Of a stretch of 64,000 nt of DNA, positions 1-12,057 are shown in pieces (within the stretch, counting starts at the first letter, position 1; each line of letters starts with the position of its first letter). Source of the DNA: Ramazzottius varieornatus. Its lineage: Eukaryota; Tardigrada; Eutardigrada; Parachela; Ramazzottiidae. The DNA lies in assembly GCA_001949185.1 (NCBI GenBank), contig BDGG01000002.1, positions 899,481-963,480 of the forward strand. Direction: 5' to 3'. The translations under genes were made by a program, and so were the position numbers. The notes under the pieces are model-generated. The model did not search any database. It saw only the letters and a program-made list of their open reading frames with translations, and was not told where the DNA came from.

Positions 1-830
1 AACGTAGGGAATGGGGAGAACTAGCCATTATAGCGTAGCTTCGCAGATATCTAACATACAAAGGAGCATGAAAACTAACAGGTAAGCCAAACATCAATAG
101 TTACTGAAGTCTAGGAAGTCAAGTGGCTACTTCTATACTAGTGTCAGTGGCAACGTCGCACGAACATTATCAAATCAGAGCTAGGCGAAGCCTATAGACA
201 ATGTGAGCGATAGCCTAAACTGAGCAAACTAACCCTGAAGGTAGACCACGTCGTTACAATGTTCTCTTTTTCGATAGGCTAAAAAATCGGTTGGCACACA
301 TTTTTCTGCATTGGCATCTTTCCTAAAAACGTTCCTGGATTAGACCATCAGGAAAGTTACGCCAGACTCGCAAAGCTTCGATCTGAGAAAGTATCACAAG
401 GGGGAAACGGCTCAAAGCGAGCTTTCCGGTTCGGTAAGCTAGGCCGGTTGCTGCCCCGTTTCTTGTCCACTTAGAGCTATCATGTGGAGGCGTAATCGTT
501 AATTTCTGAATGTCGAGTAATTTGGAGGTGAACGTGGTTCATTGTGTTGTGTCTAAGTGTTTCATGAATGTCCACTTGAGTGTCGCGTGCCAGTGTCAAA
601 TCGCTCATTGATATTCACTTTGTCCTCTCACTCCAGTACATCACGACAGCGTGTTGAAAGTCTGCAGATTTTGAATTAAACCTCCACCCACTAGGCCTAT
701 TCGATTGTTCCGAACGCGCACCGGCCAGCAACTACAAGGCATCCCAAATCTTTGTTTATATCGCGAAGCAAGCGACGAAATATCGAAGGCTAGAAAAGAA
801 CTGTGTGGAGGTCTCGTTCGCCAGCAGTCC
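1..830. other. intergenic, no gene seen
   Basis: No open frame with coding character, no RNA gene and no clear repeat was seen here. Reading frames are short and not conserved-looking. Confidence 0.5.
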
Positions 831-989
831 TGCGGAGCTATTTAGCTCGTTTAGCTCATTTCGCCTTTCTTCTACGAGGTTTTTTCAAAAAGCTCATACA
901 GGTTCGTGCGCTGCACAACCCTGTTTTGCGTTTTCGTAGAAAAAAGGCAGATTTAGCTCGCGAGCTAAAACGAGCTAAATAGCTCCGCA
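831..989. repeat. short foldback (MITE-like) repeat
   Basis: The left end reads TGCGGAGCTATTTAGCTCGT and the right end is its reverse complement, ending TAGCTCCGCA, so the about 159-base unit can fold on itself. The arms are about 25 bases, rich in the word AGCTAAA. No coding potential. This is probably a non-autonomous DNA transposon remnant. No target-site duplication could be fixed with confidence. Confidence 0.65.
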
Positions 990-1439
990 GCTCTGTTCGC
1001 CAGTTTGTTTTAACAGCCGAATATGGATACGGTACAACGAGCAATATTTCTTGTAGAGGCTCGAAGAGAAAGAAGAATGGTGGGTAAGAGCCGTGAATTT
1101 TGACATGCGATGTGAGCGGATATGGGCTGGTATGCGCCTGTAGCGCCATCTACAGAAGGACTAGAATCTGTCTCGTTCCGCTACTTCCCTTTTCGTCACG
1201 CGTTCGATGCCTTTGGCGTAACTTAAAATTATTCTCGGTCCACGCCGTGAAAAAGAAGCTTTTACGGGTCAAGAAATCAGGCGAGCGTAACTGCATGAGA
1301 GCATTATAGATTAACAAGAGTTTTCACATCAAGTAGGGAATTCTAAAGTGGAGCAGCTGAGTGCAATTCTGCGATGGACAGAAGGCTAACTCGAGAAGGA
1401 ACATGAATCCATACGATAAAAGAAGCTAGGCATAACTTC
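990..1439. other. intergenic, no gene seen
   Basis: Sequence between the foldback repeat and the first transposon. One open frame (1100-1309) has no recognisable features and is probably chance. Confidence 0.45.
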
Positions 1440-1589
1440 ACAAGGGATTAACGCCAGTCTGTCCACTCTGATCCTCAAACCAATATGATAGCATGATAGA
1501 GCAGAGTTTGCTCCACAAACTGAGATAAACTAAATCGGCGAAATAAAATCCTGGAAGACGCCACAGGAAGCGGAAGTGACGTCAAATTC
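1440..1589. repeat. left terminal inverted repeat of transposon 1
   Basis: 150 bases, reverse complement of 3698-3847 with no mismatch noticed. Contains TGACGTCA at about 1578-1585. Confidence 0.9.
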
Positions 1590-1775
1590 AGGGCGGATCA
1601 CCAGTGTGACAGCAAATCAACTGATTTGATTGCCTGATGGTTGATTTAATATTGATTGAACCAGTTGCGCTTGTACTCTACGCTAAGCCAAGCGTAATCA
1701 GTTTTGCTGTGCCTGTTGCTTCATTGCTCTTACATTCATCGTTCCGTTACCGCGTGATTTCCACTGTCGCCCGAA

Positions 1776-3642
1776 ATGAATTCCGTTAATCCGATGAATG
1801 TGATGAAGCTTCTGGAGGAGGACTACAAGCAGCTCTTCCAACTGGATGGACAACCGAGCGAGGCTGATAAGCAGTTAAAAGAACTCGTCAAAGGTATTGT
1901 ACTGTTGCCGTTCACTATGGCTGACATTGATATGAGATATTCCACCTTTCTGTTTCTGTTTCAGAATTTATGGATGTTAAAATCAACCGATCAGGTAGTT
2001 CTTCGTTGGCACTTGAAGAAGACCTGCAATATGAACTGCAAACAGACATGCAGACGTTCGACGAGTTCGAGAAGTTGGTTGCTAACCAGCTGGCTGAACC
2101 CGACGAAAATCCTAGCCAAGAAGATAAAGTCGAGCCTCTCTCCAGTGGAACGGAACCATCGTCCAACGAATTCCATGTCCCGCGAATACCGAACCCAAAA
2201 CAGCCGCCACGTAACGCAGTCACTCTCGACTACAAGAAACGCTCCGTCGCTTTCTGGAGGAATGTCGCTACGAAGAAACGACGTAGCCTTTCGTGTGTCC
2301 AGACCAAGTTCAAGAAAGTCACAAGTATTCGACAACTCCAAGAATGGGAACGACATGTTGCTGAGGGCGGTTCCAGATATGATAAGCTGAAGGCGCTGCG
2401 TTTGGAGACTGGTAAGCAGTTCTTCCTGGCCAAGCAGAAGCCTCATATTGTGAAAGATATGGATATTCGACGTTGGGCTGTTACTGCGAACCGAACCATT
2501 GGCCTGGTAGGTTTCACGGCGTCTCCGGACTCGGTGGGAAAGTTGAAGAGGTAAACACATTGAAGTATTAAAATGAAATATGTATCATTGCTTACGCAGA
2601 TCACTTCAACCGAGAACTTCGCTCACGAGTTACTGCGCCACACTAACGGGGTCGATATTGTAGGTATTACGGCATCGTCCATCGGAAGATCACCAAGTTC
2701 GTGACCGACAAGTACATTCAAGAAGCTCCGCAAGTAAAGAAAACTGGAGAGGAGTGCGTCGCCCTTGTCAGATCGAGGATCTCAGATTACGGCTTGGACT
2801 GTATGTGGAACACGGATCAGCCTGGGTTCGATTACGAGATGAGACCAGTGCGCACACTGCATCTGGCCGGCGCAAACCATGCTCTTGCGATCTGTCAGTC
2901 GGAGAACTCCATGACGCATAGCTACACGGTTATGATGACTATTTCGCCCGGCACGCGCAAGTTTCTCCCACAACTTTGGATCACTCTCCAGAAGGGCAAA
3001 GGCGTTTTCGGTCCAATTGTGGCAAGGACAATGTTTAAAGCTGACAACCTGTATGTCACTGCTTCGGCTTCGGGTAAGATGACAAAGAAGCTCTACTTGG
3101 AATGGGGTGAAAAGATATTGTTTTCTCATGTGGAAGATCGCTGCATTCTGCTGGCCGATTCGTGGAGAACCTATTCTGACCAGGAAGCTGTTTTGGAATT
3201 CAAGCCTGAAGAACTGGAATACGAAATGATCACGATTCCTCCGAAAGTGACTGGTGATATCCAACCACTGGACAGACTCTTCGTCCGAATGTATAAAGAC
3301 TTCTTCCGGAAGATCTCCAGTTTCATCATTTTGCACAGCCTTCCACTTCAAGTTCATCATCGAGACGTAATCCTCAAGATGCATTCTTTGGTTTACCAAC
3401 AGTTTCAGTCTCCCCGGTTTGGAGACCTAGTGAACCAGGCCTGGCATTTGTGCGGCTATACTGACGAGTCCTTTGACTATGTAAATCCTACCGAATTCGC
3501 TTTCCCCAAGAAGTTGACTGGTCATTGTGACCATGAAAACTGCGACGACCGGCTTTTGCTTAAGTGCGGCTGGTGCAAAGCTCCTCTCTGCTTCCATCAC
3601 TTCTACGATCAGTATCACGTCTGTAAAATTTATCTTCCATGA
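1776..3642 (+). CDS. DDE transposase with cysteine-rich C-terminus
   Basis: Three exons: 1776-1893, 1965-2550 and 2664-3642 (GT-AG, phases agree), giving 560 residues. The acidic N-terminal part (EEDLQYELQ, SSGTEPSSNEF) precedes a basic stretch (about 2230-2430) likely to contact DNA. The catalytic half starts in exon 3: WNTDQPGF (Asp codon near 2815), LLADSWRTY (Asp near 3157) and GDIQPLDRL (Asp near 3271), the order seen in DDE_1/pogo-Tigger-type transposases. The last two Asp are 38 residues apart, so this looks like a DDD variant. The C-terminus has a Cys/His cluster, KCGWCKAPLCFHHFYDQYHV, resembling the cysteine-rich tail of piggyBac transposases. It would cut and paste the element in the nucleus. 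The start was chosen because the same N-terminus is conserved in the second copy at 24707. Family assignment is by motif only. Confidence 0.82.
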
Positions 3643-3697
3643 GTTCTGTGAAATTTTAGACTGTGCTAGTATAGTTGGTCATGTCATGTCGATGTAA

Positions 3698-3847
3698 GAA
3701 TTTGACGTCACTTCCGCTTCCTGTGGCGTCTTCCAGGATTTTATTTCGCCGATTTAGTTTATCTCAGTTTGTGGAGCAAACTCTGCTCTATCATGCTATC
3801 ATATTGGTTTGAGGATCAGAGTGGACAGACTGGCGTTAATCCCTTGT
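3698..3847. repeat. right terminal inverted repeat of transposon 1
   Basis: Reverse complement of 1440-1589; TGACGTCA at about 3703-3710 near its inner edge. Confidence 0.9.
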
Positions 3848-5256
3848 CAGCAGTAGATCAGACGTTTCCGCCGAGGCGTTAACATCTGGGAATTTGTAAT
3901 GATACTGTATGCAATAGTAGTGGTGGTGTCAGGGCGAAAGATATCGATCGCGTTAACTAACGATACGACGAGGGGTACCTCTTCATACAGTATCAGAAAC
4001 TGCAAGGGTGTCTTTTCTTTATCGTGGGCTCTATGACACGCTGCGGTAACCATTGAACAATCATTATCAGGTAGATGCAAGTCTTCAGAAGGTACATCGC
4101 GAGCAGGAACTCCACCGAAGCCCTAGTGTATTCCAAAAGACGGCATGATTGAAGAACCAGTTACCATCGGCATTGATATTTGGGTATCGGCGGCTCAATT
4201 TGCAGCCCGACGATGGCTACTAAAATTGTTAAAGAAGCAAATTTGAAGTTGTCGGACCCCCGGGGCAAAGTTAAATTTCTGATTCTAGAGTTCGACATTT
4301 TGAAAAAAAAGTTTATAACATCACACAGCGTAAAAATGCGCCCGCATCTGCTTAGACGCAAATCCCCCATGCGAGGTATCATTTCATATCTCAGCTACTG
4401 TATTAATCACACCCAGATTCTTCAAAAAAATCTTCTCACAAAGGCGAACATATTTGTATGAGATTCTGTCCGTGGCGAAGCTAACACTCGATGTCCGTCA
4501 AGAATTTGCTGTCAACAAAGGATCGTTCGAGGTCAAAAAAGGTGTGCCGCAAATTGGGTCGCCGACACCGGGTGTCAGACACCCATACGGTGTGCTGTTG
4601 ACGAGGCAGGTAGACCACAAACAGCGTTCTAGCATCACATGCAGAACAAAGCTGGGTGCTCAAGCGAACAGTATTTTTTGAATGGGACAGTAATGCCAGA
4701 GTGAATCCAGTTTAGTTATGAACCCACTTTGGTAATACTGGAACACCCTCACATGTCGCAAGCGCTGTGAGAACGCTGTCGGAGCGTTGATGTGTGGTCT
4801 CTTTAAAGTTACCGCCTACCCATATGCCCTCCAATTGCTTTACCTTCTTGCTTTCTTGGTCCTATTTCCGTCTTGCTGTTAGACACCTTGCCCATGTGAT
4901 GTGACCAGCAGACGTACGCAGCATGAAGGACCACAGAAAAGATCCAATAGGATATGCAATCCTTGCTCGTCATCTTGTTGATGCGACGGCCAGTAATCCA
5001 CCATTACTCGTGCACATGATGGTTAGAACATTTGGTGAACATCAGCCAGCATAAGACCATTAGAAGAAAGTTTGAGATAAGTTTGATTTTCCACGGCAAG
5101 GACGGAGGTTGTCCAGGCCGCGTACTGACTGCGGTATATATCTAGGCGTCAAGACACATCGTAGTAGCCCACCAAGCGCAACAGTAATCATCGCTAGGCC
5201 TAGAAAAATGGTTCCGTTTGAAGGGGTGAAGAAAAACCACTAGAACTCCGATTTGC
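3848..5256. other. intergenic, no gene seen; holds a dispersed-repeat copy
   Basis: No gene recognised. About 4165-4320 contains a diverged stretch whose conceptual translation (MGIGGSICS..., ANLKLSDPRGKVKFL) resembles that of the minus strand near 9700-9860 (MGIDSSIFI..., TSLKFRDAKGKFKLL), so both are copies of one dispersed repeat in opposite orientation. It is too short and frame-broken to call a gene. Confidence 0.4.
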
Positions 5257-5439
5257 AGTGGATTAGACCAAGTGCTGGTCGAACCAATTGGTTTATCGGT
5301 TTGGCCTCTTGGTCCATTTGACCTGTGGTCTAAATTTTACACTGTATTTCGACGAATGGTTTAGTTAACATGAAACATCTGGACCAAAGGTCGAAACCAA
5401 TTGACCAATTGGTTCAACCAAATCCTGGTGTAATCCACT
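5257..5439. repeat. foldback repeat (MITE-like)
   Basis: Imperfect inverted repeat. The left arm starts AGTGGATTAGACCA and the right arm ends TAATCCACT; both arms carry AACCAATTGGTT and TTGGTCC in mirrored order. About 183 bases, no coding potential. Confidence 0.6.
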
Positions 5440-8143
5440 CTATCCCGATCAAACAAGCCGTGAGAGTTCCTCACTTGTGGTGGCAGTACTCCCGAACACT
5501 TGATCCACGAGGATAGTATCTGCACTGAGTCCTCCTGAAAATGCGCAAATGTAAAATAAACTGAACGTTGGCGCTTGACGCTTTTGCATTGAAACATCCA
5601 CGAGGTCAGCCCAACGGCTCCAGTAGCGAAGCCTCCAACTTAGCCAAGTTGTTGCATACTGTAGTTAGACGCCATTGATTTTTCGAACGAAACTACGATT
5701 TTGCTGTGCTCAACGCGGGCCCCGTTTATAAACCGATTGACGCCCACTTCCAATTTGGTTCAGTCCCAACCAAAAACATACCTGGGAAACGTCGGTGTGA
5801 TCCTACTACGACGCACCATCAACTCTTACACACATCTTGGTTATCCTCTGGGAATCCTATAAAGTCAGCCCTCTTACCCGGGGATCAGAAAAAGAAGGAC
5901 GGGCAGCAGGAAGGGAAGAGAAGGCGCAGTATTCCGAAGAATACCCAAGAACACCTGTTATGGATGAGCGCGCATTCAATACCAACAGCGGTGCCGCAGC
6001 GCAATAGACTTTGTGGAAAACATCAGGCCTGCCGCTGCGCAATAGCCAATGCGACAAACAGTTAGGTGCTCGTCATGTGACTAGCGGCTCGAATTGAGAT
6101 CGGTTAGTTTGGTTTCACCTACGTAGCGCATCGATGAGTGCAGTATACGTACATGGCTAACTCATCAGTTGGTGCCGTGACGTCAGTCTCAACATTGCCG
6201 TTCCCCAGCTGTTTGTCACAATAGAATTTTCCATCGACAGGCCTGGAAAACAGTAGGGGAATGGCAACCATGGCCCTGACATCACGAGTCGAGCCGACAA
6301 GTTAGCCGTGTACCTACGCTGCACTCATAAAGCCGTTACGTAAAAAAAGTCGAATCTGACTGAATTCGCTGAATCAGGGATGAGTTGATCGTGACGTCAT
6401 CGGCCGTACATGGAGGGTAGTTTTTTTCTCTACAAAGTCTATTATGCAGCGGCACCGCTAAATACTAATCAAGTTAAATGTTGAGCCGTACGCTGGACGT
6501 ACGCCTCCATGTACCAAAGTTGTTTATTAATGAAGAACTTTTTAGAAGAACTGGTGGCCCATTAAGCACTGTAAGCTCGACTTTTGTCCAGCCAAAGTGG
6601 AGTACGTGATGAAGCTCTTATTCTACCACACACGACCTCGACCTTAGTCTCGCTCGACCAGACCATTTTGTTTGTGTTTCATCTGATTTGGTCCATCACA
6701 CCAAAATGTTACATGGAATAAATGGCGTTCACAAAAGCTTAGAATGTCAGGAGCGATAGAGCTAAGGCTCTTGACCTCACTGATACTATGCAAAGGTGTA
6801 TAAGTCTTCACCTGCCAGCAACAAAGACTTCAGCAACTGCCGGCTTTTGGCATGGAAGGTCGTTCACAGGCGAACAGCGCTGCCGTCCGTCTTCCTCACG
6901 CGTGGGCTTCCCACAATAGCGACAAAGGCTTTGGGGAATGCTGAACAGCAACACTAAACGGCCGTTACAGTAATTAACGTTGCTAGTACAACTTGAGTGA
7001 TCCGCATTCGGCCAAACATCTTCACCGAGACACAGTAGAAACCTGCTGTTGAACGGATGCTCATCAAAAGACCAGATTTTGCTTACGCGGAAACGATCGC
7101 AACATGGAGACGTGGTGCGAAGGTGCACACAACTGTTTTACGCGATTCTACGTTGCTACGCCGCAAACTAGGCGGATACCGATTTTAGCCACCGATGGTC
7201 TATTCGGCATCAAAGCGCAGGAAACACAATTAGTTTTGTCAAGTCCGGACAAGGGGGTATTTAGGGAGCGAAAATTCGGAATAAATCTCGTTGGTCTCGA
7301 ACGATAGCACGCGCAGACGATGGAACAACCAAATAGGCAACAATTCGAATCATGGACCCGATTGAAGAACTGCAGAATTAGAAAGCTTAGCATGCGATAA
7401 CTCGGATCGGCTGATAATGTTTGTACTGGTGGTATTGCCATTTGATCTGCTTTCGGGAGACCGTGTCGGCCGCCAGCACCAGAAGGTCCAACACGCAGGT
7501 TGCAGTCTACTCGCTCGGAATGTGTACAAACTTTTCCGATTTCAAACAGGAAAATCATCCAAAGTGAGCGATAGTGCTCGCCAAGTCTAGCACAGCTGAA
7601 TACCTGCAACTTGGTTACAGTACTTGATTATGTACATCGGTCAAAGCATTGTGTAAAGTCTGTGTTACGCAATTTTGGCCTGCGGTCTGGCGTGCTGGGC
7701 GGTGAGCGTTTAGCAGGCCTTAGAGCGAAATCGGAAACTTTTGTACACATTTCGAGCAACGGGACTGTCCAACATGATCAGGTCCCATGGACATTAAAAG
7801 CGATCGAGTGTCCGCATGCCCAAGTCTCGGTAGCATGCGCCAGCAACTCTCCATCCATAGAGATCAAATCATCTCAGAGACGCTATCGAACCTGGTTCTT
7901 CGACTTTTTGCAACAAGACTCCCTGTTGCGGCAAGAAAAGAACACGGGTTCTACAGTAGCATTGAGAGAACCGCAACCAACATCGCTCGAGATTTTGGGG
8001 GTTTTATTCTTTTATATACAGCCCGAGGCGGCCAAGTGACTAACTACCACCTACAAAATTGGCGCGTTCTCGATCGGGGTTTTGCTCGACTTTGGGACTA
8101 ATTTCCTTTGTTTTAGAATTCTTTTTGCAACCCCTAAAAAATA
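5440..8143. other. intergenic, no gene seen
   Basis: About 2.7 kb without a supportable gene. Open frames here (for example 5706-6065, 7148-7609) lack splice continuity, domain motifs or signal peptides. Short self-complementary pieces around 6400-6510 (GCCGTACATGGAGG and its near inverse) look like decayed repeats. Confidence 0.4.
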
Positions 8144-8181
8144 GATGATCAGAAATCTGCTCGATGATCAGAAATCTGCTC
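8144..8181. repeat. 19-base tandem duplication
   Basis: The 19-base unit GATGATCAGAAATCTGCTC occurs twice, head to tail and without mismatch, at 8144-8162 and 8163-8181. Confidence 0.85.
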
Positions 8182-9290
8182 GAAGTCGAAATCAGTGTGA
8201 AACCAGGCATGGTGACAAGTGGAAACTGCAACCAACTTTCGTAGTTTACGGAGTCCATTTCCGAAATTTATTTCTCAGTTTTCAGTTGGCGGCCTGCGGT
8301 AACTTTATTGGAAATGAAAAGTACAAGGACCGGCCTATCTGAAAAATGGTCGAGAGCACAAATCGGCCGTTTAGGGCAAGAACAAAAATATTTACCGCGA
8401 AGAGGGGTTCCCCGGAAAATGGCCAAATTAAAGTTTTAATTCACTTGCCAAGTTGGTTTGGCTACTTCATGATGTTTTTCGGTTTTAAATAACAAAATTG
8501 GCAGTCTTACGTACGTTAAGATCAATTTTAGGCTTTATAACCGAATAAGGAATTTTATAGGTAAGGTTTCGGTCATGAAAAGGTATCTTCCCCACCAAAA
8601 GTCACGCCGATGAAGTTTCCCAGGCTATTTCTCAACCGATGTGAATCTGTCGTATCTCAGTGGAAACATCTCGAAAAGTTCTTTGGAAAGTGTGGAGGAG
8701 TGGACGATAATACGTAAACCGATTCTCTCGCAGCGCTTTGTTCAAGTGGTAGTCACTTGGCCGCTTCCGGCTGTAAGACTGAGCTGACAATTTTGTGAAA
8801 TCTTCGAGCACGAAGGTCCGAAACAATAACTTCATAGCATGCAGAATCTACGAGCAATTTATGCAGCTACACCCTGAGCGCGCCACTGCCACCACCTACT
8901 ATATCAAATTTCTCTCGACGCGATTCTTGTTTAACTTTGAAATAGATTTTCATCGATTCAAGATCCTGTTTGCTACTTTCTGAAAATTACTGGTCAAAAA
9001 ACTGTTTACAAAAAGTCGAAATCGAAATTAAACTATGAGAGGCGCGAAGTGAAAATTACAATAACTTTCGCAAAATTTTGGACTATTTTCGAAAACTATT
9101 TTTTCAGTTTTCTGCTGTCGTCCCACAGTTTCTGGAAGTAATTAGAAATGAAACTGACCTACAGGAAAGTGGGCGGAGAACACGAATCTGATGTTTTGGA
9201 AAAGATCTAGAAATTTTTCGACCAGAGGAAGGTTCCCGGCAAAGTGTAAAACTCTGGCGGTCCCAATTCTGTTGTCGTGTTAGTTTGGAA
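8180..9290. repeat. diverged direct duplication, two arms about 830 bases apart
   Basis: The stretch 8180-8440 is echoed at about 9015-9260. Shared landmarks in the same order are AGTCGAAATC, a CAGTTTTC segment, GGAAATGAAA, GAG.ACA(C)GAATC-type and AGGTTCCC/GGGGTTCCCC-type pieces. It is too diverged to be recent. No coding frame is kept between copies, so this is probably a decayed repeat family rather than a gene. Confidence 0.5.
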
Positions 9291-10102
9291 CTTTCCTGCT
9301 TTTTCTTCATTTTTTCTGACCAGCAACGTGGATGTCAGTCTGTTTACATCGGTTTGAGGATGAAAAACTCCAACTTGGAGTTTTGAAGACTACATATGTA
9401 CATATGGATGTGTCATGCGTTACCGCAGGTCGCCATCACAAATTGTGAAGGTTGAAAATTTGAGCGCCATTTACAGTAGGATCGTCTGGTTCCTCCGGTA
9501 CACTGCTGCCACGTATGAGACAGCGATCTTCGATTCCGCCTGGGTCTCACTGTTCCCCATTAAGTATCCAACCGGAAACAGTTTTTGTGAAGGCTTCTCG
9601 CAGTGCCGGTCGCCTGTCTCATTGTCCCTCATTAAGATACAGTACCTCGCAGCCGTCTGACTACTGGTCAGACGTTCGAATCTACTCCAGATTCTGGTTC
9701 CTCGATGTTTGATACACCTGAATGCATCAGCAGTTTAAATTTGCCCTTGGCGTCCCTAAACTTCAAACTCGTTTCCTGAACAATTTGACGTTCGAGCGTT
9801 TGTATGAAAATAGAGCTGTCAATACCCATATAGTAAATCGGTAGCTCCCACCGTCGACGACCACCGTTGGACAGTAAGTGCATTCAGCCACGCTGCCATG
9901 TCGACGTCACTGAGAACTGCGCTAAACGGGCTAAGAGAGCCCGTCCCGAAGAAGAATACAGGAAGACGCAAATCAGGAAAGTGGTTTCACAGGTTTCATT
10001 ACTGTAATTGTATCATCAATACTTTCCTGCATACGTCTACTGCTTTTCCGATGAACAGCTTCTTAGAATTTTGTGTGCGATTCAGAGTATCTTGATTGCA
10101 GA
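9291..10102. other. intergenic upstream of receptor gene 1
   Basis: No gene seen. About 9700-9860 (minus strand) is the second copy of the dispersed repeat also found near 4165-4320. A likely acceptor (TTGCAG, ending at 10101) just before the receptor start suggests a 5' untranslated exon upstream, which was not located. Confidence 0.4.
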
Positions 10103-11207
10103 ATGACGAACTCGTCCGAGTCCGACTATCTGCACCACGCTGTCCAGCTTCCGTTTATGGTTATGTGGGCGACGTTGACGGGATCACTGCTGGCCGTTGC
10201 TTCGATATGCAACGCCTGGAACCTGGTTTGTCTGGTATTCTTTGTGTATTCAGGACGATGCACTACAGCCCACGTTCTGTCGGGTGTCCTCTTCCTCAAC
10301 GACTTCTTCTCCTCCACCGTCTTCTATCCCGGCATCGTAATCAACATTCTGAGAGGTAACCAAGGATTGTGGCGGGAAAGATGGTTTTGCCAGTTGATCA
10401 GTTTCGGAGGAACTCTGTCAGCCGTGTGCTCCAGCATGTCCAACACGCAGATTGCCGTCTTCCGCGTCTACATGGCCTACATGCGACACTGTCCTGCATA
10501 CAAAATCCGGGCACAAAAGAAGCACGTTGCGGCAATCCTCGTAGCCTTCACTTACTTTCTGAGCGCCTTGGTTCCCAGTATATCCTACCTTCCAGCAGGT
10601 ACTCGAGAGATTGACCCTCCCTATGGCTTCTGCGGTCTGGAGCCCCATAGACAAGATGGAGCCATCAAGCTAGTCAAACTGATAAGCTGGGTCTTCGCTC
10701 CCACTACAGTTACTTCAATGTGTTACTGGATGGTTTACAGAATGCTTCGGGAAACAAAGCGGGGCAATCAGGATCGCATCAGTGCACGACTGCGACGTTT
10801 GTTTATTCGAATTCGCTGGATGGTCCTTTTAAAAATCTTAGCCCATTATCCTGTTGCTCTGTTTTACCTGTTACGGGCGGATGAAAGCCCTAGGCCAACT
10901 ATCAACTTGATCGTCCTCACCCTGCATTTCTGTTCACCATTGTTCAACGCGGTAATCCATAAACAGCAAGAACCTACTAACTTCCACTTGATCGTTTCTT
11001 TCCTTGAAGGTTTTGTACGGTTTCGCGGACCCTCTAATGATGCCCCCATACCGCGTGATCGACGACCACCTGGGATTTATCAAACCTTGGAAAAACTGTG
11101 TCTGCTGCTTCCCCTTCTCCCAATGGCTAACCAACGCCAGCACCGAGCGGTTACCGCTACCTCGGATTTGCCAACCAAGACTACCTGCTGTGGTGCTTGT
11201 CAGCTAG
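10103..11207 (+). CDS. orphan seven-transmembrane receptor, paralog 1
   Basis: Two exons, 10103-10951 and 11010-11207, joined in phase 0 with a 58-base intron. The protein has about 348 residues and seven hydrophobic segments, with a Cys near the start of segment 3 (WFCQLISFGG). After segment 3, FRVYMAYMRH stands where rhodopsin-family receptors have DRY. Segment 6 has AHYPVALFYLL in place of CWxP, and segment 7 ends FNAVLYGFADPLM, broadly like the NPxxY region. The loop DPPYGFCGLEP is conserved in the neighbour. The start was chosen to match the paralog N-terminus (MTNSSESDYLHH against MANTSEADFLHH). The protein sits in the plasma membrane and its ligand is unknown. It is a divergent class-A-like receptor; a cAMP-receptor-like fold is an alternative. 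Confidence 0.8.
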
Positions 11208-12057
11208 TTTCTCAAAACGCCTTTGATCGATACATATAAAGTATCGTTCAGTCTCAGGCTATGGTCCTGGGATATTTGGTTCGTGTTTAGGCTTTAAGCG
11301 GTAGCTTCCGCTTTCTGGCTTCCTACGTACTTGCCGTCTTCTGACGTACTGCAAGAAGCGAATTTCAAGTAACGGCTTGTGGAAGGGAAGTTAAATTACC
11401 GATGACGTCACCTCATCCGGCTACTGAAACATAAGATAACAACGGAGCCATCAGCGACGTCGAATCGTCGGTACTTGGCGCAACCCTCCGCTTTCCGATG
11501 ATACCAAGCGGAGCCAAGTCAACCAATTTCCGGCTGTGGAACGATCCTGTCCCCTTTTGTGCCAGTCTAATGTTTGGCCTACCTGCGGGCAAGGTTAGTC
11601 GCGCCCTATACAACAGTACTGTAATGCTTCATTAACTTCGCGGAAGGAACGTCACAGTTCGCCTAGAGTGTACCGATATGGTCAGCCATACAGCACACGC
11701 TGACTGTGACGTCACGTCGCGAAGTTTAGGAAGCATTACCGTAAACGCTGAACCAGCGCGTGGATAATTAGGCGGTAATCCCACATCCGACACTTTACAT
11801 TTAATATTGGATAAATGGACCAAGAACGCTCCCAGGCCATGTCAGATCGCCACGGCACATAAAAGTGCGTAGGCAATAATCCCAAGTAATCATCTTCTGG
11901 AAAGAGCCCATTAATGAGATCACCTGCGTCATCGAGATGCGATACCGTATACGTGTGTGGCGAACTTGAAAGATTCTTTCTGGACTCTAAGCTGCCTGCT
12001 CGCTCATACTGTACCTGCCTTTTTGGTGGTTGAATATATTGTTTTTGCATTTCTCAA
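11208..12057. other. intergenic between tandem receptors
   Basis: About 850 bases separating the two receptor paralogs. It contains one foldback repeat (11617-11744) and otherwise no supportable feature. Confidence 0.45.
11617..11744. repeat. foldback repeat (MITE-like)
   Basis: The left arm TACTGTAATGCTTCATTAAC and the right arm GAAGCATTACCGTAAA are near inverse complements, followed inward by ACTTCGCG and ACGTCACAG in mirrored order. About 128 bases, no coding potential. Confidence 0.65.

Larger units (their letters stand above)
1440..3847 (+). mobile_element. intact DDE DNA transposon (pogo/Tc1-mariner-like)
   Basis: A 2.4-kb element bounded by 150-base terminal inverted repeats (1440-1589 and 3698-3847) that I read as identical base for base, beginning ACAAGGGATTAACGCC. 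It encodes one three-exon transposase with no disabling mutation seen. The outermost bases are CAAGGG...CCCTTG, and both flanks carry TCA (1438-1440 and 3847-3849), a possible 3-base target duplication. Perfect repeats and an open frame suggest a recent insertion. A diverged relative lies at 24190-26538. The palindrome TGACGTCA sits near the inner edge of both inverted repeats. Confidence 0.88.

Noticed and set aside
9640-9712. Possible tRNA B-box (GTTCGAATC near 9675)
   Set aside because: The flanking bases do not pair as a T-stem, and no A-box or acceptor stem could be built. No tRNA or rRNA gene was found in the window.
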